From UMGS172 sp045592985 (GTDB lineage: Bacteria > Bacillota > Clostridia > Oscillospirales > Acutalibacteraceae): a DNA stretch of 43,298 nucleotides. Below the pieces are notes generated by a model. It was not told the DNA's origin. It did not search any database and saw only the letters and a program-made list of their open reading frames with translations. Where the stretch lies: assembly GCA_045592985.1 (NCBI GenBank), contig JAZNVU010000009.1, positions 1-43,298 of the forward strand, in the 5' to 3' direction. Below are positions 16,379-23,960 of the stretch, piece after piece. Both the position numbers and the translations under genes were made by a program. Each line of letters opens with the position of its first letter. The stretch's first letter is position 1.

Positions 16379-17995
16379 TTAATCTATTTTGTGACCTTTT
16401 GCAATTATTTTTGCTACAATTCGGTCAACATATTCTTCACAGTGCTCTTCACTTTCAACCATTACGCGAACCACCGGTTCGGTTCCGCTTTGGCGAAGCA
16501 AGGCTCTGCCTTTGCCGTTTATAAGTTTTTCGACTTCTTCCTTTTCTGCTAACACATCTGCGTCGGTGGTGGCGGCGTTTTTATCCTTAACACGAACGTT
16601 TTTGGTAACCTGAGGATAAAGTTTTACTTGTTCGGTAAGTTCTGCAAGGGTCGATTTTGTATCGCAAATCTCCTCGGTTATCATAATAGCGGTGAGAAGG
16701 CCGTCGCCTGTAGTAGCGTATTTTTTTAGTATGATATGACCTGACTGTTCACCGCCCAAGCCATATTCATTGTCTTGCATGCATTCATAAACAAATCGGT
16801 CGCCTACGGCAGTCTGAACGCAGTTCATACCGGCTGCCTCTAAACTTGCTACAAATCCACTGTTGGACATAACGGTAGCAACAACCGTGTTGTTATTAAG
16901 CATTCCGCGTGATTTGAGACGTTTGCCGAGAACGTAGAGCATCTTGTCACCGTCGACCTCGTTACCGTTGCCGTCTACCGCGATACAACGGTCACAGTCT
17001 CCGTCAAAAGCAAAACCGAAATCAAGGTGTTGTTCTTTTACTAATTTACAAAGATTTTCAATGTGGGTCGAACCGCAGTCGCGGTTGACATTAAGACCGT
17101 CAGGCTGGTCACCGATAACAACCGTCTGCGCGCCCAAAGCACCAAATACTTGACGTGCTATCATCCACGAAGCACCGTTGGCACAATCAAGACCAATTTT
17201 AAGGTTTTTATAAGAATGTGATGCCAAAGAAATAAGGTATGCAACATAACGGTTTCTGCCCGAAGCATAGTCAACAATACAGCCAATACGCTCTCTTGTT
17301 GCTAAGGGTAAGTCGTTGTCTTCAATACCCAACGCTCCCATGTTACCGTCAATATAAGCCTCAATAAGTGCGGTGGTCTTATCGTCAAGTTTTTCACCAA
17401 AACGGTTTATAACCTTAATGCCGTTGTCATAGAAAGGGTTGTGTGAAGCGGTTATCATGATTCCACAGTCAAAATCATCCTGTCGAGTGACAAACGAAAC
17501 ACTGGGTGTTGTGGTAACGTGAAGCATGTAAGCGTCGGCACCCGAAGCAGTGATACCGGCGACAATGGAATATTCAAGCATGTAACTCGAACGACGGGTG
17601 TCTTTTCCGATAACTATTTTGGGACGGTAACCGGTCTTAGCACAACCCGAGATAGGGGAAGAGTAGTACCAACCAAGAAACCTACCTACTTTATATGCTT
17701 GCATTGAAGTGAGTCCGCGGTTGGCTTCGCCTCTGAAACCGTCGGTTCCGAAGTATTTGTTTTTATAGTCGCCATCAATTGTGTTGCGGTCGATAACGAT
17801 ACTATCCCTTAAAAGTTCGTCGGTGGTAATACCAAAAAGTTCACAAAGTTGCAGTACTTTATCGATCTGCGGCAATGCCTGACCCATTTCCCATTTTGAT
17901 ACCGACTGACGTGATACATCCATCTTTTCAGCCAATTGTTCCTGAGAAATATTTGCGGCAACACGCAGGTTAGTAATTTTTTCACCAATAGTCAT
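16379..17995 (-). CDS. glmM: Phosphoglucosamine mutase fused to an N-terminal XRE DNA-binding domain
   Basis: Residues 1-62 form a complete XRE helix-turn-helix (EKITNLRVAANISQEQLAEK, DVSRQSVSKWEMG). From about residue 79 a full GlmM follows: YFGTDGFRGE, the phosphoserine loop TASHNP (Ser184), the metal loop DGDCDR (331-336, usually DGDADR), GGEQSGHI (414-421) and the C-terminal phosphate-binding RQSGTEPVVRVMVE. GlmM converts glucosamine-6-phosphate to glucosamine-1-phosphate for peptidoglycan. The normal family length is about 445-450; here it is 538, with no frameshift at the joint, so the fusion is real in this sequence. All catalytic elements are present, so it could be a bifunctional enzyme and regulator. 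An inverted repeat overlaps its own -10 box. Confidence 0.92.
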   Translation of the reverse strand: MTIGEKITNLRVAANISQEQLAEKMDVSRQSVSKWEMGQALPQIDKVLQLCELFGITTDELLRDSIVIDRNTIDGDYKNKYFGTDGFRGEANRGLTSMQAYKVGRFLGWYYSSPISGCAKTGYRPKIVIGKDTRRSSYMLEYSIVAGITASGADAYMLHVTTTPSVSFVTRQDDFDCGIMITASHNPFYDNGIKVINRFGEKLDDKTTALIEAYIDGNMGALGIEDNDLPLATRERIGCIVDYASGRNRYVAYLISLASHSYKNLKIGLDCANGASWMIARQVFGALGAQTVVIGDQPDGLNVNRDCGSTHIENLCKLVKEQHLDFGFAFDGDCDRCIAVDGNGNEVDGDKMLYVLGKRLKSRGMLNNNTVVATVMSNSGFVASLEAAGMNCVQTAVGDRFVYECMQDNEYGLGGEQSGHIILKKYATTGDGLLTAIMITEEICDTKSTLAELTEQVKLYPQVTKNVRVKDKNAATTDADVLAEKEEVEKLINGKGRALLRQSGTEPVVRVMVESEEHCEEYVDRIVAKIIAKGHKID

Positions 17996-18031
17996 GTCAA
18001 AACTCCTTAAAAATTATTTGGGATGCTTTGA

Positions 18032-18056
18032 TGCTACTATTATATACATTGTAGCA
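18032..18056 (-). promoter_or_regulatory. Promoter and candidate operator of the glmM-nagB operon
   Basis: On the minus strand TATAAT (plus 18039-18044) is embedded in an inverted repeat, TGCTAC ... GTAGCA, with 13 bases between arms. The repeat overlaps the -10 box, the classical place for an XRE repressor such as the GlmM fusion itself. The -35 box is weak (TTATAA). Confidence 0.5.
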
Positions 18057-18320
18057 CGTTATTATAATAATATCAAATACTTTTTACCATAACCACCAAG
18101 TTTTCATTGAATTTTTTGAAACCTGTGGTTGCTAAATTTGTGAACATTAATCAATAAAGACGCATAATACGACAAATCATGGCGCTGTTACCAATGTAAA
18201 AGGTAAACTTTTCTTTACAACAAAAAACCGACTAAAACAAGCACCAAAAGCAGCAACCAGCAGTTGCGAAAAAACAATATGTAAAGAATATGCATATAAT
18301 TGGCAAATATTAGCCAAAAA
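18057..18320. other. AT-rich divergent intergenic region
   Basis: This lies between the glmM operator and the argG control region. I see no gene, strong hairpin or clear repeat in it. Confidence 0.5.
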
Positions 18321-18365
18321 TGTATAAATATTTATTAAATAACTGTATTTTTGCATAAAAATTAA
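18321..18365 (+). promoter_or_regulatory. Two ArgR-box-like sequences upstream of argG
   Basis: TGTATAAATATTTA (18321-18334) and TGCATAAAAATTAA (18352-18365) resemble the ARG-box consensus TGAATWWWWATTCA, with 3 and 2 mismatches. Two boxes upstream of the promoter fit hexameric ArgR binding. The region is AT-rich, so chance matches are possible. Confidence 0.4.
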
Positions 18366-18383
18366 TAAATTTGTAAATAGGGC

Positions 18384-18411
18384 TTGATTTTTCTAATAAA
18401 GAGTGTATAAT
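18384..18411 (+). promoter_or_regulatory. Promoter of argGH
   Basis: TTGATT, 16-base spacer, TATAAT, about 35 bases before the argG ATG. Confidence 0.65.
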
Positions 18412-18446
18412 GTGTATATTGATTAAATTTTCGGAGGATTTTTACT

Positions 18447-19670
18447 ATGAAAGAAATAAAAAAAGTTGTTCTTGCCTATTCGGGCGGACTTGATACATCA
18501 ATAATCATTCCGTGGCTTAAAGAAAACTACAATAACTGCGAAGTTATTGCCGTATCGGGTGACGTCGGTCAGGGAACCGAACTTGACGGTCTTGAAGAAA
18601 AGGCTATTAAAACAGGCGCTTCCAAACTTTATATTCTTGACCTTAAGGATGAATATGTTGAAGATTACATCTGGCCTTGTCTCAAAGCAGGTGCTGATTA
18701 TGAGACATATTTGCTTGGCACTTCACATGCACGTCCTTGCATAGCAAAAGGTCTTGTTGATATAGCCCTTAAAGAGGGTGCCGATGCTATTTGCCATGGT
18801 TGTACCGGTAAGGGTAATGACCAGGTCCGTTTCGAACTTACTATTAAGGCTTTCGCTCCCGACCTTCATATCATCGCTCCTTGGAGAGAGTGGGATATTA
18901 AATCCCGTGAAGAAGAGATTGAGTATGCGGAGGCACACAACATTCCTCTCAAAATCAACCGCGAGACCAACTATTCAAAGGATAAAAACGTATGGCACCT
19001 TTCTCATGAGGGTATGGACCTTGAGAATCCCGCCAACGAGCCGCTTTATAATAAGGAAGGCTTCCTTGAACTGGGTGTAAGCCCCGAGCAGGCTCCCGAT
19101 GTGCCTACATATGTTACCATTCATTTCGAAAAGGGTGTTCCTACTGCTGTTGACGGCAAGGAAATGAGCGCTCTCAAAATTGTTGAGACCTTGAATGAAA
19201 TCGGTGGCAAAAACGGTATCGGATTGCTTGATATTGTAGAAAACCGTCTTGTAGGTATGAAGAGCCGTGGTGTTTACGAGACTCCCGGCGGTGCTATTCT
19301 TTACAAAGCCCACGAGTTACTGGAAATGCTTACTCTTGACCGTGATACATCTCACTACAAGAAACTTGTTTCTCAGAAATTCGGCGAACTTGTATACTTT
19401 GGTCAGTGGTTCACACCTTTAAGAGAGGCTCTTTCGGCTTTTGTCGATTCTACCCAGCAGAATGTAACGGGTGACGTAAAACTCAAACTTTACAAAGGAA
19501 ATATCATCAACGCCGGTATTACTTCTGAGTATTCACTCTATGATGACGAGATTGCTTCCTTTGGTGATGACGAGGGTGCATATGACCAAACCGATTCGGC
19601 AGGATTTATTAATCTCTTTGGTTTGCCCTTAAAAGTCCAGGCAAAACTTAATAAAAAATTAGGCAAATAA
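18447..19670 (+). CDS. argG: Argininosuccinate synthase
   Basis: Joins citrulline and aspartate with ATP to give argininosuccinate. The 407-residue length is standard. The N-terminal PP-loop AYSGGLDTSIII (9-20), VSGDVGQG, ATP-binding GCTGKGNDQVRFE, APWREWD and the C-terminal domain with EGAYDQTDSAGFI are all present. It has a GGAGG site before the ATG. It is the first gene of the argGH unit; argCJBDF is the second, convergent arginine unit. Confidence 0.98.
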   Translation: MKEIKKVVLAYSGGLDTSIIIPWLKENYNNCEVIAVSGDVGQGTELDGLEEKAIKTGASKLYILDLKDEYVEDYIWPCLKAGADYETYLLGTSHARPCIAKGLVDIALKEGADAICHGCTGKGNDQVRFELTIKAFAPDLHIIAPWREWDIKSREEEIEYAEAHNIPLKINRETNYSKDKNVWHLSHEGMDLENPANEPLYNKEGFLELGVSPEQAPDVPTYVTIHFEKGVPTAVDGKEMSALKIVETLNEIGGKNGIGLLDIVENRLVGMKSRGVYETPGGAILYKAHELLEMLTLDRDTSHYKKLVSQKFGELVYFGQWFTPLREALSAFVDSTQQNVTGDVKLKLYKGNIINAGITSEYSLYDDEIASFGDDEGAYDQTDSAGFINLFGLPLKVQAKLNKKLGK

Positions 19671-19679
19671 TAAAAACGA

Positions 19680-19705
19680 CGCGACGGGATTTTGGTTCCG
19701 TCGCG
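19680..19705 (+). other. GC-rich stem-loop between argG and argH
   Basis: An 8-bp perfect stem CGCGACGG/CCGTCGCG has a 10-base loop and no following T run. It may stabilise the argG part of the message or reduce read-through into argH. Confidence 0.5.
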
Positions 19706-19742
19706 CCTTGTAACTTTTATATAAAATACAGGAGTCTTTAAA

Positions 19743-21119
19743 ATGAAACTCTGGACAGGAAGATTTAAAAAGGAATTAGACCCTAGAACCAACGATTTCA
19801 ACCGTTCGTTGCCGTTTGACAGCCGTATGTACCGTCAGGACATTGAAGGCTCGGTTGCCCATGCCGAAATGCTGGGCGCTATGGGTATTATCCCCAAAGA
19901 CGATATGACAAAGATAGTCGAAGGCTTAAAGGGTATTCTTGCCGATATTGAATCGGGTGAACTGCAGTTCGACGACGTTACCGAGGATATTCATACCTTT
20001 GTAGAGGCTGAACTCACCGCAAGAATCGGTGATGCAGGCAAGCGTTTGCACACTGCCCGCAGCCGTAACGACCAGGTTGCACTTGATATCCGTCTTTACT
20101 TGCGTGATGAGTGCGACGAACTGGTTTCTTTGCTCAAGTCATTTGTAGAAACCATAGCCCTGAAAGCCGAAGAATATTCCGACACCGTAATGCCGGGCTA
20201 TACTCATCTTCAACGTGCACAACCCATTGTTTTTGGGCATCAGTTGTTGGCGTATGCAGAAATGGCTATGCGTGATATCGACCGTATAAAAGACTGCAGA
20301 AAGCGTATGAACGTGTCACCGTTGGGCTCCTGCGCACTTGCAGGTACGACCTATCCGCTTGATAGACAACTGGTAGCCGAAAAACTTAATATGAACGGTG
20401 TAACCCGAAACAGTCTTGACGGCGTTTCCGACCGCGATTTTTGTATGGAATTATCGGCTGCGTTGTCGATTGTTATGGTACATCTTTCGCGTTTTGCTGA
20501 GGAGATAATTCTTTGGTGTTCGGGCGAGTTTAAGTTTGTAGAACTTGACGATGCTTTTTCAACCGGCTCCTCTATTATGCCGCAGAAGAAAAATCCTGAC
20601 ATTGCCGAACTGGTAAGAGGAAAATCAGGACGTGTGTTTGGCGATACAATGACATTGCTGACTGCAATGAAAGGTATTCCGCTTGCATATAATAAGGATA
20701 TGCAGGAGGATAAAGAGGCAATTTTTGATGCTGTTGATACCGTAGAAAAGTGCCTCACCGCGTTTATCCCCATGCTTGGCACCATGAAGGTAAATAAACA
20801 GAACATGAGAAAAGCGGCATCGGGTGGATTCATTAACGCTACCGACTGCGCCGACTTCCTTGTAGGCAAGGGACTTCCGTTCAGAGATGCGTATAAGGCA
20901 ACGGGTGAGTTGGTTGCAAGGTGTATTGAACTTAATACCACGCTTGAAGAATTGCCGATGCAAGAATATAAAGCAGTTTGCGATTTGTTTGACGACGGTG
21001 TTTATACCGCCATAAACCTCGACAAATGTGTTGCTGACCGTACCGTTTACGGCGGACCAGCACCTGTAAGGGTCAAAGAACAGGTTGCCGAAATGATGGC
21101 AAGACTTAAAGAAATTTAA
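19743..21119 (+). CDS. argH: Argininosuccinate lyase
   Basis: Splits argininosuccinate into arginine and fumarate. The 458-residue protein begins with the typical KLWTGRFKKELD and carries HTARSRNDQVALD, the catalytic-His segment PGYTHLQRAQP and the fumarase-superfamily signature GSSIMPQKKNPD (near residue 275) with the catalytic Ser. The ribosome site is AGGAG. It follows argG by 72 bases, with a stem-loop in between, and probably shares its promoter. Confidence 0.98.
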   Translation: MKLWTGRFKKELDPRTNDFNRSLPFDSRMYRQDIEGSVAHAEMLGAMGIIPKDDMTKIVEGLKGILADIESGELQFDDVTEDIHTFVEAELTARIGDAGKRLHTARSRNDQVALDIRLYLRDECDELVSLLKSFVETIALKAEEYSDTVMPGYTHLQRAQPIVFGHQLLAYAEMAMRDIDRIKDCRKRMNVSPLGSCALAGTTYPLDRQLVAEKLNMNGVTRNSLDGVSDRDFCMELSAALSIVMVHLSRFAEEIILWCSGEFKFVELDDAFSTGSSIMPQKKNPDIAELVRGKSGRVFGDTMTLLTAMKGIPLAYNKDMQEDKEAIFDAVDTVEKCLTAFIPMLGTMKVNKQNMRKAASGGFINATDCADFLVGKGLPFRDAYKATGELVARCIELNTTLEELPMQEYKAVCDLFDDGVYTAINLDKCVADRTVYGGPAPVRVKEQVAEMMARLKEI

Positions 21120-21221
21120 TCCCTGTAATGTCAAAACGGCTTGTACTTTCATATTATATAGAAGGTTGACCGAGGTTGTCTCTTGGTTTGACCGAATAGT
21201 AAAATAATGGAAGGTAAAAGC

Positions 21222-21452
21222 ATGAATAATAACGATTTTTACGGATGTAACTCTTGCCGCGGTTTTTGTTATGCGGTTATCCCCGGTATTTTGGTCGCAC
21301 TTCTTGCCGCCGCCATTGGTGTCATTATAGGCACTGTATTCGTATCAACAATAATAGAAAATCTTGCTGCTGTTGTTGTGCTGGCAATAGTATTTTTTGT
21401 GGCACTCGTCATTTTGGGCGTAGCCCGTTTCTGCCGTTGTCGCAGAGGATAA
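21222..21452 (+). CDS. Small two-helix membrane protein with cysteine-rich ends
   Basis: The 76-residue product starts at ATG 21222, with GGAAGG upstream. It has a short polar N-terminus with paired cysteines (YGCNSCRGFC), two hydrophobic helices joined by a short turn (about residues 20-43 and 46-67), and a basic Cys-containing end (ARFCRCRRG). The cysteines on both termini face the same side of the membrane and could bind metal or form disulfides. I do not recognise a family. It ends at its own terminator. Confidence 0.65.
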   Translation: MNNNDFYGCNSCRGFCYAVIPGILVALLAAAIGVIIGTVFVSTIIENLAAVVVLAIVFFVALVILGVARFCRCRRG

Positions 21453-21460
21453 TTTTTGAA

Positions 21461-21484
21461 GACGTTCCGCAAGGAACGTCTTTT
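21461..21484 (+). terminator. Terminator of the small membrane protein gene
   Basis: Perfect 8-bp stem GACGTTCC/GGAACGTC with GCAA tetraloop, then TTTT. Confidence 0.7.
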
Positions 21485-21514
21485 AGCGTATTGTATAATA
21501 TATTATTCGGTCGC

Positions 21515-21585
21515 AGAATCCCTCCACCAACCTGACGGTTGGTCGCACTCCCTTTAGACAAGGGAGGTGCCTTCAGAGTGACAGT
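21515..21585. repeat. Dispersed hairpin repeat of the gut-Clostridia type
   Basis: Two adjacent hairpins, ACCAACC/GGTTGGT and CTCCCTT/AAGGGAG, are followed by GGTGCCTTCAGAGTGACA. From memory, the pattern is like dispersed non-coding repeats frequent between genes in Ruminococcaceae genomes. Only one copy is in the window, so mobility cannot be shown here. Confidence 0.5.
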
Positions 21586-21605
21586 GCATTTTAGCAAAAT
21601 ATCTG

Positions 21606-21634
21606 TTGAAAATTTTTCGGGTTTGTGATATCAT
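21606..21634 (+). promoter_or_regulatory. Promoter of structured RNA 1
   Basis: TTGAAA, 17-base spacer, TATCAT with a TGA extended -10. The predicted start falls just before the outer stem of the RNA. Confidence 0.6.
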
Positions 21635-21639
21635 GAACT

Positions 21640-21793
21640 TACCACGCGAACAATTTTTTGGAGCAAAGTATTTAGGGAAAGATACCTTGGTAAAAGGTGT
21701 CTCTCCTATATTCCCTATGCTTTGCTTCGGAATGTTTGCGTGGTAACAAACGGAGAACACTTTTTCGGCGTGCTCTTCGGGGCACGCTTTTTT
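21640..21793 (+). ncRNA. Structured RNA 1 of a tandem pair, with its own promoter and terminator
   Basis: About 154 bases. The outer stem ACCACGC/GCGTGGT (with an AAC/GTT extension) encloses AGCAAAG/CTTTGCT, then AGGGAA/TTCCCT, then a terminal hairpin ACCTT-GGTAA-AAGGT. A linker ACACTTTTT (21757-21765) leads into a terminator stem GCGTGC/GCACGC with T run. The linker is also complementary to AAAAGGTGT (21692-21700) in the hairpin. A second copy follows, with different stem sequences that still pair, which is direct evidence for selected RNA structure. I do not recognise a known RNA family. Confidence 0.75.
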
Positions 21794-21800
21794 ATTTTTG

Positions 21801-21829
21801 TTGCAATTTTTATTTTAATGTGATATTAT
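21801..21829 (+). promoter_or_regulatory. Promoter of structured RNA 2
   Basis: TTGCAA, 17-base spacer, TATTAT with a TGA extended -10. The arrangement is the same as for RNA 1. Confidence 0.6.
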
Positions 21830-21835
21830 ACAAAC

Positions 21836-22002
21836 ATACCACACTACAGTTTATTATGAGAATTATTATCTTCCACATTTGAGAAAATACCTTGGTAAAA
21901 GGTGTTCTCTCTATTCTCTTTTGTGGAAGAAAAATCGGTGTAGTGTGGTAGCGAAACCGAGGGAAACACTTTTTCGGCGTGCTCTTCGGGGCACGCTTTT
22001 TT
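21836..22002 (+). ncRNA. Structured RNA 2 of a tandem pair
   Basis: Same architecture as RNA 1: outer stem TACCACACTAC/GTAGTGTGGTA, middle stem CTTCCACA/TGTGGAAG, inner GAGAA/TTCTC, and the conserved hairpin ACCTT-GGTAA-AAGGT. The linker ACACTTTTT (21966-21974) and the terminator stem (21977-21996) match RNA 1 base for base. Only the loop, linker and terminator are conserved in sequence; the stems differ but pair. It lies 28 bases before an AbrB-like gene, so it could act in trans as a small RNA or in cis as a leader controlling that gene. Confidence 0.75.
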
Positions 22003-22029
22003 ATTTTCAAAAAATTCAGGAGTGTAAAC

Positions 22030-22230
22030 ATGAAACTTGATTATGATTTTGTTGAAGCCGCATTTCTTTATGTTAATGAAGACGGAAGTTTGAAAATCCC
22101 CGAACGCTTTTTGAAAGTTTTAAATGCAAATCCCGGTGAAAAAATGCAGGTTATTTCAGTAACCGACTGTATCATTATCGAACGCAAACAAAAACCACCG
22201 GTTACATATCTTGAACTCATGCGGAAATAA
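22030..22230 (+). CDS. AbrB/SpoVT-like swapped-hairpin DNA-binding protein, 66 aa
   Basis: The ATG at 22030 follows AGGAG; the longer open frame would start inside the RNA 2 terminator. The middle of the protein, DGSLKIPERFLKVLNANPGEKMQVISVTDCIIIERK, has the pattern of SpoVT-AbrB domains (a beta-hairpin with 'G.l.iP...r..l....G..v.....d..iii'). Such proteins dimerise to bind DNA, as transition-state regulators or antitoxins; no toxin gene follows. It sits directly behind the tandem structured RNAs, so its expression may depend on read-through of the second terminator. Confidence 0.6.
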   Translation: MKLDYDFVEAAFLYVNEDGSLKIPERFLKVLNANPGEKMQVISVTDCIIIERKQKPPVTYLELMRK

Positions 22231-22345
22231 AATTTCTACTTGCTAAGGGAAATTTTATATATTATCAGTGAATTTGCAGGGGTTCATTGTACTCAAAAAT
22301 GTCATTTTGAGAGAATGCGAAGAAACTGTTACGAACAACCGCGGG

Positions 22346-22373
22346 TTGACAAAGGGGAGTTGTGCGGTATAAT
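22346..22373 (+). promoter_or_regulatory. Promoter of queH
   Basis: A perfect TTGACA and TATAAT with a 16-base spacer, about 20 bases before the gene. Confidence 0.75.
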
Positions 22374-22394
22374 AATTTTGAAAGGAAGAGGTTT

Positions 22395-22925
22395 ATGAAA
22401 CTGCTTTTACATACCTGCTGTGCACCGTGTTCAGTTATGTGTATAGAAACACTTAAAAATGAGGACATAAAACCTGTGCTGTATTGGTACAACCCTAACA
22501 TACATCCTGTGAAAGAATACAGAATGCGCAAAAACACGCTTACCGAATATGCGGCGAGCGTGGGAGTTAAGGTTTTATATGAGCACGAGTACGGTCTAAG
22601 GCATTTTATCGAGGGCGTTTATCCCGATTTTGACGGCAGATGTTCTTTCTGCTATCGTGACCGTTTGTTTAAAACTGCCGAATTTGCTAAAACTAATGGT
22701 TTTGATGCCTTTACCTCTACTTTATTCATAAGTCCGTACCAAAATCATGAACTCATGAAAGAAATAGCAAATGAAGCCGCCGAAACATTTGGTGTTGAGT
22801 TTTTGTACCGTGATTTCAGGCCCTATTTTAAAGAGGGACAGGAAAAAGCAAGAGAGCAAGGACTTTATATGCAAAAATATTGCGGTTGTATCTTCAGCGA
22901 AGAAGACCGATACAAAAAAAGATAG
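22395..22925 (+). CDS. queH: Epoxyqueuosine reductase QueH
   Basis: Catalyses the last step of queuosine synthesis in tRNA, reducing epoxyqueuosine; QueH is the non-cobalamin replacement for QueG. The 176-residue protein has the iron-sulfur/catalytic cysteines expected of the family (formerly DUF208): LLLHTCCAPCSVM at the N-terminus, CSFCYRDRLFKTAEFA, TSTLFISPYQNHE, and YCGCIFSEEDRYKK at the end. Starting at ATG 22395, with AGGAAG upstream, puts HTCCAPC at the normal distance from the N-terminus. It stands alone with its own promoter; no other queuosine genes are in view. Confidence 0.95.
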   Translation: MKLLLHTCCAPCSVMCIETLKNEDIKPVLYWYNPNIHPVKEYRMRKNTLTEYAASVGVKVLYEHEYGLRHFIEGVYPDFDGRCSFCYRDRLFKTAEFAKTNGFDAFTSTLFISPYQNHELMKEIANEAAETFGVEFLYRDFRPYFKEGQEKAREQGLYMQKYCGCIFSEEDRYKKR

Positions 22926-22998
22926 AAAAGCGACGAAGTTCAGGTGCGTCAGTGCAATGAGGATGCTTTATTATCTAGTTGAATTTAATATAAACAAC

Positions 22999-23036
22999 AA
23001 AACCCCACTGCAAAATTGTTTTGCGGTGGGGTTTTA
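22999..23036. terminator. Bidirectional terminator between queH and argF
   Basis: A long near-perfect stem, AAAACCCCACTGCAAAA against TTTTGCGGTGGGGTTTT with a TTG loop, flanked by A and T runs, ends both converging transcripts. Confidence 0.85.
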
Positions 23037-23048
23037 GCATATCCAAAA

Positions 23049-23960
23049 TTATTTTTTCTCGCCCATGGTGAGCACCATAACGGCTTTTTGGGCGTGCAGG
23101 CGGTTTTCTGCCTCGTCAAAAATCTCGTCGGCATGCTTTTCAAAGGTTTCGGCGGTGATTTCCTCTCCACGGTGAGCAGGTAAGCAATGCTGAACCATAG
23201 CGTCCTTGTGAGCAAGAGCCATAAAGCCTTCGTTTACCTGGTATTCTTTGAACACCTTTTCGCGGACTGCTTTTTCTTCTTCTTGACCCATGGATGCCCA
23301 TACGTCAGTAAATACAACGTCGGAATCCTTTACTGCTGCGGCAATGTCCTCGGTGCAGGTAAATGTGCCGTTAGCGGCTGCCCATTTGCAGATATCGGCA
23401 TCGGGTTCGTATCCTTTAGGACAAGCAACGGCTACTTCCATACCCGTTTTAATACCACCGACAATCAGCGAGTTTGCCATGTTGTTGCCGTCGCCGACAA
23501 AGGTCATTTTAAGGCCTTTAAGCTCGCCCTTATGCTCTCTTATAGTCATAAGGTCGGCAAGTACCTGACAGGGGTGGCAATAGTCGGTAAGACCGTTGAT
23601 TATGGGGATAGAACCGTACTTTGCAAGGTCTTCTACTTCCTTTTGAGCAAAGGTTCTAATCATAATACCGTCCAAATAGCGGGACAATACACGTGCAGTA
23701 TCTTCTACGGGTTCACCGCGTCCGATTTGAAGGTCGCGTGAACTCAAAAACAAAGCCTGACCGCCCAATTGATACATACCTGTCTCAAACGAAACGCGGG
23801 TACGGGTAGACGATTTTTGGAAAATCATACCCAAGGTTTTACCATTAAGGTAGTGATGCTCTATACCATGCTTTTGGTCATATTTTAACTGGTCGGCAAG
23901 ATTCAAAATTTCTTCAATTTCGGCAGTCGATAAATCCGAAAGTTTTAAAAGATGGTTCAT
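23049..23960 (-). CDS. argF: Ornithine carbamoyltransferase
   Basis: Makes citrulline from ornithine and carbamoyl phosphate. The 303-residue protein shows the carbamoyl-phosphate motif SSTRTRVSFE (50-59), IMIRTFAQ, the HPCQVLADL motif, the ornithine SMG loop in VWASMGQEEE and the catalytic HCLPAHRGEEI (from about residue 258). Its ATG overlaps the argD stop as ATGA. It is the last gene of the argCJBDF operon and ends at a bidirectional hairpin. Confidence 0.98.
   Translation of the reverse strand: MNHLLKLSDLSTAEIEEILNLADQLKYDQKHGIEHHYLNGKTLGMIFQKSSTRTRVSFETGMYQLGGQALFLSSRDLQIGRGEPVEDTARVLSRYLDGIMIRTFAQKEVEDLAKYGSIPIINGLTDYCHPCQVLADLMTIREHKGELKGLKMTFVGDGNNMANSLIVGGIKTGMEVAVACPKGYEPDADICKWAAANGTFTCTEDIAAAVKDSDVVFTDVWASMGQEEEKAVREKVFKEYQVNEGFMALAHKDAMVQHCLPAHRGEEITAETFEKHADEIFDEAENRLHAQKAVMVLTMGEKK

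Noticed and set aside
21640..22002. Interpretation of the tandem RNAs as 6S RNA
   Set aside because: They have an outer closing stem, but there is no large central bubble, and a long linker plus terminator follows the closing stem. The conserved hairpin is not a 6S feature.
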